From Congeria kusceri (Eukaryota > Mollusca > Bivalvia > Myida > Dreissenidae), in the NCBI GenBank assembly GCA_027627225.1, contig CM051027.1, forward strand, positions 43,275,618 through 43,339,617: a stretch of 64,000 bases of DNA, written 5' to 3'. The notes below the pieces were generated by a model that saw only the letters and a list, made by a program, of their open reading frames with translations, was not told the origin of the DNA and searched no databases. The translations under genes and the position numbers were made by a program. This document shows positions 57,401 through 64,000 of the stretch, one piece after another; the stretch's first letter is position 1, and each line of letters opens with the position of its first letter.

Positions 57401-59910
57401 TCAACAGCCTCCTTCTCCCCTTTTAGGCGTCCAAATCTTCAGGAAGGAAAGTCCGTGAACAAACCATATTTAAGTCACACTAGGATATTTACAACAACAG
57501 CTGTCGGAGGACAGTGCGCTAGACTTTTCTTGTGCTTGTCAGAGTAACTGGCATTTTTAGCTCACCTGAGCACAACGTGCTCATGTCGAGCTTATGTGAT
57601 CGCCTTTTGTCCGTCGTGCGTCATCAACATTTACCTTGTGAACACTCTAGAGGCCACATTTATTGGCCAATCTTGATGAAACTTGGTCAGAAGATTTGTC
57701 CCAATGATATCTCGGCCGAGTTCGAAACTGGGTCATGTGGGGTCAAAAACTAGGTCACTAGGTCAAATTGAAGAAAAGCTTGTGAACACAAATGGTTTTT
57801 CTAAAACAAACTGTATAAACAGTAGGAGCCAATTCAGGCCACTTAAGAAAGGTAATTTTGTTCTCGAGTAACTGAGCAGAGAGCATTTTTCTAATTTTCA
57901 AACAGTGACCTTGACCCCACCCATGCCATATGCAATCCCATGGAATGTCTAGATATATGGTATCTATAAATTAAGTTATTATTATTTCATTATTATTAAT
58001 ATTTCAATTTGTTCATGAGTAATTGAGCAGAAACATTTTTTTTGGAATTTTTAGTAACAGGGACCTTCACAACACCCACAGCACCCCAAATGCAATCCCA
58101 AGTAAAGTATTTACTGTAGGCTATCTATGAAGATTGATTCTCGAGTTAGTGAGTGGAAATCAAAAGTTAATGCAGCCACCCCACTCGCGGGAAATGTAAA
58201 ATGTCTAAGTGTAAAAAGGCCCATAATTTTGACAATTTTCAAACTAGAGTTATCAAAATTGGCCTATGGGTTCATCTTAATATAAGGAATAAGTGTTTTA
58301 AGTTTGAAAGAAATCCTTCAAGCCCTTCCTGAGAAACCAGGTTACCGAAAAACTTCAACCTATATAAATAGCTTATATGTAAAATTTTGAAGTGTAAAAA
58401 GGCCCATAATTTTGAAAAATTTCCAACTAAAGTTATCAAAATTGGCCTTTGGGTTCATTTTAATATAGGGAATAAGTGTTATAAGTTTGAATGAAATCCC
58501 TCAAGCCATTCCTGAGAAACTAGCTTACTGAAGAACATAAACTTATCTAAATAGGTTACATGTGTATGTAAAATTTGTAAGTGTAGAAAGGCCCATAATT
58601 TTAACAAATTTAAAATTTGAGTTATCAAAATTGGCCTATCGGTTCATTTTAATATAGGGAAAAAATGGTTTTACTCGAATGAAATCCCTCAAGCCATTCC
58701 TGAGAAACTAGCTCACAAAAAACTTTAACCTATCCAAATAGCTTATATGTAAAATGTCTAAGCGTAAAAAGGCCCATCATTTTCACAAATTTCAAACTAG
58801 ATTTACCAAACTTAGCCTATTTTAATATGGGGAATAAATGTCTCAAGTTTAAATAAAATCACTCAAGCCATGCCTGAGAAACTAGCTTACCGTAAAACTT
58901 TAACCTAGACCGGACGCTGACGCAAATGCAGACGCAGGGGCGAGTCGAATAGCTTGCCTTTTCTTCGAAAAATCGAGATAAACATTTGCAAATTATTGTT
59001 TTATTTTCGCTCTAAACTGTTATAACAATCACATTATGGTCAATTTGGCTGCATTTCATGTGATAATCCCACTGAATTGAAATCACTGTTTATTATCCTC
59101 TTGTTTTTGTATATTGCTACAAGAAAGTAAACCGAAAGTAAGTTCATTTGCTACACTGTTTATTATTTACAGCAAGCTTCAATCTTGTGATAGATCATGC
59201 GGTGATACAAATTAGCATATTAAGTCGACAACCTGTCGAGTCAGTGCTTCCACGGGTTTTCTCCAAGATTTCTCTGAAGGAATAGCTAGCAGAAAACTGA
59301 TCGAATTATGTAGTCCGGGTATATTATGCATTCAACTAAGGATTTATATTTGTTTGGCTGATATAATTTTACCGTAAAAAGTCCGGAATTTTTAAGATAT
59401 ATAATTGTGACTAAAAATAAGCATATTATGTATTTATACATACATTTTAGTAATTCAAAACATCTGAAAACTGCCAAAGCCATAACCTGCAAATTTGTAT
59501 AAATTATTTTTTTACCCTCAGGCATATTTTTCCCTGATTTTTCACTGACTTTTGGAATTTATTTTTCAAGGATTTTTTTTTCTGCTGGCAACCCTGATAC
59601 ATGTATAAGCCAATAGATGAGTACCTGGAAAGTGTCTTCGGTGCTTCACTGTCCATGTGCTAGGTGAGTGGAAACGGTGGTAGTCACCAGGAGCCAGGTA
59701 AATGATGCAGTGGAACAGCTCATGGTCCCGGTGGCTCTGCAACTGCTTCTCAAACTCTTCATCTAATAATGGCTTGCTTCGTGGCTCCCCCTGCATGTCT
59801 GCTGCTGGTCCCAAGAACCCCTGAATAGAGTAGTTAACGCCCTTAACTTGCTCTACAATGCCGTCTTTTACATGTCCATAGTGAAGTATTCTTCCGTCTG
59901 CTGGGCTTGT
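54249..59910 (-). CDS. PISD: Phosphatidylserine decarboxylase proenzyme, C-terminal three exons
   Basis: The exons are 59910-59625, 56276-56116 and 54470-54249, with GT-AG borders and phases 0, 1 and 0. The enzyme makes phosphatidylethanolamine from phosphatidylserine at the mitochondrial inner membrane. Landmarks in order: SPADGRI (catalytic Asp region), [23 protein letters not shown] (catalytic His region), HRRHFP joined to [32 protein letters not shown], and [16 protein letters not shown]. The proenzyme cleaves itself between Gly and Ser in the last motif to form the pyruvoyl alpha chain. Most relatives have LGST; this copy has MGST, with Ser at 54357-54359. A normal C-terminus follows. 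The N-terminal third (targeting and membrane segments) would be further right on the minus strand; I could not find it before 64000. Confidence 0.95.
54528..54960. repeat. Bivalve dispersed repeat (AGAGCTGTTTGTAAAACAG family)
   Basis: Same family as 10785-11090, with CAAGGGCCAGAACTCTG and GAAAACTGTTGGACTxAG in several copies. It lies in the last PISD intron and ends in a TATCGATGGGGGCATAATTA stretch. Confidence 0.6.
54751..55930. repeat. 590-bp direct tandem duplication
   Basis: 54751-55340 and 55341-55930 are in direct contact and differ at one base that I found (AATCGGACA near 55050 versus AATCTGACA near 55650). It is intronic to PISD. Confidence 0.92.
55925..55948. repeat. (TA)n microsatellite
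   Basis: A pure TA run at the right edge of the 590-bp duplication. Confidence 0.85.
56116..56276 (-). CDS. PISD: PISD penultimate exon
   Basis: Acceptor TTTTTGCAG. Two bases complete the Gly codon, then [20 protein letters not shown] to YFDK, followed by a GTATGT donor; 161 nt. Confidence 0.93.
56530..57540. other. PISD intron sequence with dispersed-repeat fragments
   Basis: Contains GTGACCTTGACCTTAACCC and AAAGTTTCATTACAATAGCA phrases of dispersed repeats and no coding sequence. Confidence 0.4.
57550..57900 (-). repeat. TAGCTCACCTGAGCACAAC-family element
   Basis: A hairpin end, a CCGTCGTGCGTCATC tract and about one core unit (TTGTGAACACTCTAGAGGCC, TTGATGAAACTTGGTCAGAA). Close to the array at 33628. 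Confidence 0.65.
58180..58985 (+). repeat. Tandem-core element (AAGGCCCATAATTTT family), 181-189-bp unit
   Basis: GGCCCATAAT recurs at 58218, 58401, 58590 and 58771. It ends with GACGCTGACGCAAATGCAGA and a CTTTTCTTCGAAAAATCGAG hairpin. A single-unit relative is at 60110-60330. Confidence 0.75.
59625..59910 (-). CDS. PISD: PISD exon with SPADGRI and YHRFHSP
   Basis: Acceptor AAAATTACAG, first codon ACA (Thr), 286 nt, GTACTC donor, phase 1 out. Contains the catalytic Asp and His regions. Confidence 0.92.
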
Positions 59911-60109
59911 CTGTAATTTTATTATCATTCTGTGAACTAATTGTAAGTGCATAATTATTAGGTGTGAGTAGTTATTACAAGGGTCATTGCCAGCTCCATA
60001 CTGTAAAACTGGGATTACACATAATAGTAATACTTTTAAATAAGTAATTATTATTTTATCTTAAAGCACATTTATGGTCTATATAGACGGTATTATGCAG
60101 TCTACACAT

Positions 60110-60330
60110 TTTTGACAAATTTCAGACTAGAGTTATTAAAATTGGCTCATGGGTTCATTTTAATAAAGGGAATATGTGTTATAAGTTTCAATGAAATCTC
60201 TCAAGCCATTCCTGAGAAACTAGCTTACCAAAAAACTTTAACCTATCCAAATAGCTTATATGTAAAATTTCTAAGCGTAAAAAGGCCCATAATTTTCACA
60301 AATTTCAAACTAGATTTACGAAACTATGGG
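60110..60330 (+). repeat. Fragment of the AAGGCCCATAATTTT family
   Basis: One full and one partial unit (CTCAAGCCATTCCTGAGAAA, AAGGCCCATAATTTTCACAA), directly left of the block that precedes the endonuclease ORF. Confidence 0.65.
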
Positions 60331-60344
60331 TCAAATTACACCAA

Positions 60345-60785
60345 AACGGAAGTCACATCCTCAGGGTTACATGCTGTCAATAAACACATGTGTATAATGC
60401 ATATGATTTTGAAAATACAGTTTAAATGATATGTTTTGGTATCAATTTAAAGGTATATATGAAAGAAATAAGAAAAAAAGACAGTTTTAGGCACTACTTT
60501 ATCTTAAATGGTTCCCAGCTTCATAACTTTTGGCCCATGTATTCATGCACAAAATGGCAGCCCCATGCCTGTCAAAACCGGTGTGTTTATTCTAAGGTAA
60601 ATATTTTGAGTTACAACGTATAGAAATTTTTGACATGCTGTTTTTTCAAAAGGTTATGGCCTTATCTTTCCAACAATGTATGGTGATATATTGGGAAATC
60701 GCTTGGTCATGGTGAAAATTGAGATCAAACATTGAATATTTTATATGTAACAATGAAGGAATTTATTTGCACATGCGTAACTTTT
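60345..60785 (+). repeat. Conserved block upstream of the endonuclease ORF
   Basis: Repeated in inverse orientation at 9160-9590. Its conservation in two places about 51 kb apart, in different contexts, suggests it is part of a mobile or duplicated unit. It might contain the promoter of the ORF; that is inference. Confidence 0.65.
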
Positions 60786-60827
60786 AAGAACTGTCGGTAA
60801 GATTTGTCGTCTGCAAAAATTTTGAAG

Positions 60828-61196
60828 ATGGATGCCTACAACCGCACTGTAATGAAGAGAATCACTGCCAGATGCCAACTTGACCCCATTAAAGGCTGTA
60901 TTTTATGGGATGGTTGCTCTAGTGGACATGAGAGGAGTAGATATGGGAAAGTTAAAGCAAAATGTCCACCAGAGTCACCATCCAAGACCCAATGTGTTCA
61001 CCGTGTTGTATTTCAGTTTCATTTTGACAATTATTTGCACGAGTCTCAACAATTATCTCATTTATGTCATAATACTTTGTGTTGCAATCCGTATCATTTA
61101 GTTTTAGAACCTGTAACTGTTAATAATGACCGCAAAGTTTGTGTCCGCACTGGCCGATGCATTGGCCATGATGACCGGCCGACCTGCCTACTTTGA
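60828..61196 (+). CDS. I-PpoI-like His-Me finger endonuclease, single exon, 122 residues
   Basis: The first ATG is at 60828 and TGA at 61194-61196. The core SHLCHNTLCCNPYHL (77-91) closely matches the I-PpoI motif. Aligning by spacing: catalytic His98 is H78; zinc ligands C100, C105 and H110 are C80, C85 and H90; catalytic Asn119 is N99; C125 is C105; the last zinc ligands correspond to C111, H114 and C120. An N-terminal GCILWDGC (23-30) and VHRVV (57-61, with R59 in place of the active-site Arg) also fit. I-PpoI is 163 residues and cuts rDNA as a dimer; this protein is shorter at the N-terminus. All catalytic and most metal positions are kept and there are no stops, so it may be functional. 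It does not lie within a recognisable group I intron. The cleavage target is unknown. Confidence 0.8.
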   Translation: MDAYNRTVMKRITARCQLDPIKGCILWDGCSSGHERSRYGKVKAKCPPESPSKTQCVHRVVFQFHFDNYLHESQQLSHLCHNTLCCNPYHLVLEPVTVNNDRKVCVRTGRCIGHDDRPTCLL

Positions 61197-61199
61197 ATA

Positions 61200-61614
61200 A
61201 TACCAATTTTCCTAATTTGCAAAGTTTACAGATCCTATTTAGTTCATATTTTATTTTATAATTGTACTTAGATCAGGCTTTCAGTTGAAAAATACATGAA
61301 ATACATGCATAAAACACTTTAGGGGCCCACGCAAACCCAGACCCCACCTAATGGAGTTAGCTGCATCAAAATTTAAATCACCATCACAGTTTGGTTTAAA
61401 GCAAGAGCTTAACCCTTGTTGGGACTCTCAAACCAGTTTTTGAACTGGACTGTTCGCAAGTGAGCTCGACAATGTGATGCCGGCATAGCGACTAGCCTTA
61501 TCGCAATACAAAAAACTGTGTAAACTATTGTACATGTACACTTATTGTATCTAAGTGACACTAGTAATCACAATATTGAGTAAACATGCACAGAAAACCT
61601 TTTTATTTTCACAG
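61200..61614. other. Downstream of the endonuclease ORF, nothing recognised
   Basis: AT-rich sequence without a further open frame. I could not find an inverted terminus that would define a mobile unit. Confidence 0.35.
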
Positions 61615-61682
61615 ATTACACAGCAGAGAGTACCTGAAACAGATTGAAGATTGCAAGCGGCTGACCTCACCCACAGGCTCAG
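61615..61682 (+). CDS. Possible internal exon of unknown gene
   Basis: A strong TTTTATTTTCACAG acceptor and a GTGTGA donor enclose 68 nt. Only one frame is open, reading LHSREYLKQIEDCKRLTSPT. It is helical and charged with no motif I know. No partner exon is seen. Confidence 0.35.
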
Positions 61683-62129
61683 GTGTGACAGAAAACTGTT
61701 AATATATGGCATTTACATTTTGGGGTCAAATTCTTTTTTTGTTGTGTGACAGGACGTCAAATATGTTGATTGCTATGTAAACAAACACTTTTCTGGGGTC
61801 AAATGGCATCTGAAATGCTACATTTATTTGGATTTTACCCCCCAAAATGCAGAAACTTAAAACAAATTTGTTCAAAAGGGATTAAAAACCTATTCTATAA
61901 AATTTAGAATGCCAAATTTAGAATGCCAATGGAGATTGTTTTCACTTCTGATATTACATATTATGTCTCCATGCCTATTAAAACTCAAAGTTGTGCTTTA
62001 TTCTGAGTTGAAATAATGTTTTCCAAGATGTACATGTTTTCTGTCGAAATTCTTGTTGCATGTACAAATAACTGCATGCAAAGATCTGGACCTTGCAGTC
62101 TCAGATTTTTATAGTCTATATAAACCATG

Positions 62130-62345
62130 TGACCCACAGGGCGTGGCCACTTTCTACCCCAGAGACATAATTTGAACTATATTTGTAGAGGACCACTATA
62201 CAATATTACATACCAAATATGAAACCACTGGGCCTTGCTGTTTCATCAGAGAAGATTTTTAAAGTCGTTTTGCTATTTAAATCTACATAAACGACGGGCG
62301 ATCGCAAAACTTTGTGCTCAGGTGAGCTAAAAATGCTCAGGTGAG
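62130..62345 (-). repeat. Inverted tandem-core fragment
   Basis: Phrases of 39800-40160 (GTCCTCTACAAATAT, GGCCACGCCC) appear on the minus strand. The right end is TGCTCAGGTGAGCTAAAAATG, present twice in tandem. Confidence 0.6.
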
Positions 62346-62349
62346 CTAA

Positions 62350-63080
62350 AAATGCAGAACGCCGAGGTGTGCGTAGTACAATTGCAAGCATCGCAGTGGC
62401 ATCGCCAGTAGACGCTTTGGGATCGCATAGAACGCCGAGCGACGGCGCGCACTTTCAGCACAAAACAAACGCCGTTGCTCGGCGTTCTGACAAGAGCGCC
62501 GTGGGGTTGTGTAAGGTCACCATAGCAGCTAAGTAAGGTCTCCTACAACGCCACAGGAGCTCCGTGGGCGCGCACAGAGTTCGCAGTGCGAACGCTGTGG
62601 TTGTTGGTGGCGCTTGCATGGAGATTGTAAGGAGTTCTCTGATATGTCACTGCGTCTCTACAGCGCTTATACGGAGTGTTTTTAATTTTACTGCTCTCTT
62701 ATAACGACTGAACGGAGCTGTCACGGCGATCATTGCGCTCCCAAGGCGCTTCTACCATGTCCATAGGCGTTTGCATTACAAAAACGAACAAAATTTTTAT
62801 AGGTAGTGCTAACAAACGTCTTCAACATGCCGTCATCGCAATGTGAGCAAAGTGAAAGCGCAGTGCATGCAGTGGAAGCGACGTGAGAGCTCTGACAATC
62901 GCCAACAAGAACTTCGTAGGAATGCAATATAACGCCATGGGAGCGCCGTAGCAACGACGCAGTGGCATCTCCATCTGCACGAAAAAATATCAGATTTTTC
63001 TTGCGATCTCACCGCGCACTGGAAAATTAAACAACGCCGTGCCAACGCAGTGGAAACGCGGTATAGTGTGACAGGGGTGT
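62350..63080. repeat. CpG-rich block of degenerate AACGCCGTGG-type motifs
   Basis: Motifs like AACGCCG, CGCAGTGG, GAGCGCCGT and their inverses recur without a fixed period. It is far richer in GC and CpG than its flanks and has no start, splice or protein signal. Similar in style to the subterminal arrays at 7673-9144. Confidence 0.5.
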
Positions 63081-63089
63081 TAACGATCA

Positions 63090-63750
63090 CCTACATGTTA
63101 AGGTTCTATAGCTGTAAGTTTGATTGAAATCTGTCCAGCAATTAAAGAGGAGTTGAGTCCATTAAATTTTGGGAAGTATATATTCTATAGTGGAAACAAT
63201 GACAAAAGGCCATAATTCTGCCAAAATTGGTCATAGCCAAAATTTCTTCCTTTACGATCACCTACAAAAAAAAACATGTCAAGGTTCTTCAGCTGTTAAA
63301 GTCTGAGCAAAATCTTCCAAGCAGTTAAAGTGAATTCCACAAAATTTAGGGAAGTATATACATGTTGTATTCTATAGTGGAAAAAATGACAAATACCATA
63401 ATTATGCAAAAATTGGCCTCAGACAAAGTTCCTTCCCTAACGAACACCAACACGTTAAGGTTCTTCAGCTGTGAAAGTTTGAGCGCAATCCGCCCAGCAG
63501 TTAAAGAGAAGTTGAGCACACAAAATTCTATAGTTGAAAAAACAACAAAGGGCCATAATTCTACCAAAATTGGTCGCAGCCAAAATTCCTTCCTTTACGA
63601 TCATCTACACATTAAGGTTTTAAGCTGTGAAAGTTTGAGCGAAATCGGCCCAGCAGTTAAATAGGAGTTGAGCACACACAATTTTGGGACGTACAGATGG
63701 ACAGACGTACAAGTGCAACGATTAATACCTCCCACTTTGTGGGGACATAA
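63090..63750 (+). repeat. Tandem-core element (GGCCATAATTCT family), about 150-bp unit
   Basis: Four copies with GGCCATAATTCTxCCAAAAT, TTCCTTTACGATCA and AAGGTTCTTCAGCTGT. It ends GGACAGACGTACAAG and the hairpin CCTCCCACTTTGTGGGG with CATAAAAAT. Confidence 0.7.
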
Positions 63751-64000
63751 AAATCTATATTGTTTTCTGTAGTTTTCACAACATACATTTTGCTAAATGG
63801 CGCCCGTATGTTGTTCGCATCTGCAATAATTGCTTAGAAAGCGATTTTATTCGTATGCACTATATGGACACGGACATGCAGAGAGGAGATATGAAACTGG
63901 CCAATGATTTTCAATGGTATCAATTTTTATATGGATGCATATATGGATACGGATATGGACTCATGGAAACGTGGCCTAAGCCTTAATAGTATGCCTAAAT

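Noticed and set aside
60804..60827. Longer N-terminus of the endonuclease ORF
   Set aside because: The frame opens there at TTG; the first ATG is at 60828.

Overview
This is nuclear DNA of an animal, most likely a bivalve mollusc. It has spliced genes with GT-AG introns, AT-rich introns, large amounts of dispersed repeat carrying phrases that recur in bivalve genomes (the GGCCATAACTCTG and TAGCTCACCTGAGCACAAC types), a Gypsy-class LTR element, LINEs ending in TTGATTGATT, and many tandem-core elements resembling the bivalve 'pearl' elements. The species assignment is inference; the gene structures are read directly from the sequence.

Layout. Bases 1-2186 hold a pair of transposon-type genes. 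A THAP-domain protein lies on the minus strand in four phase-compatible exons and runs off the left edge. The last exon of a YqaJ-type nuclease lies on the plus strand inside the third THAP intron. A frameshifted Gypsy element with one full and one truncated LTR fills 2187-6691. Bases 6692-12657 are dense in non-autonomous elements: a TTAA-ended element with an internal tRNA-like promoter, a 1.47 kb element with long terminal inverted repeats, a block shared with an endonuclease locus at the other end of the window, and arrays of DNA dyads.

Bases 12658-38131 (+) are a GAS2-like gene in five coding exons, predicted at 1331 residues: calponin-homology domain, GAR domain, then a very long disordered tail with SxIP motifs. 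These features suggest an actin-microtubule crosslinker that tracks growing microtubule ends. Its 17.9 kb fourth intron contains two degraded LINE copies, one of which has lost its reverse transcriptase, plus several tandem arrays and foldbacks.

Bases 38132-54248 have no gene I can defend. They contain many tandem-core repeats, a second tRNA-carrying TTAA element, and a roughly 4 kb block bounded by inverted repeats that ends in 176-bp dyad-rich repeats.

Bases 54249-59910 (-) are the last three coding exons of a mitochondrial phosphatidylserine decarboxylase (PISD). The intron between its last two exons contains a nearly perfect 590-bp tandem duplication. At 60828-61196 (+) is an intronless 122-residue ORF resembling the I-PpoI His-Me-finger homing endonuclease, preceded by a conserved block that recurs inverted near 9.2-9.6 kb. 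The right end is repeats and a CpG-rich degenerate block.

The GAS2-like and PISD genes are ordinary host genes. The THAP/YqaJ pair, the endonuclease ORF and the tRNA-bearing TTAA elements are the best candidates for unusual mobile biology. All homology statements are from recognition, not from searches.
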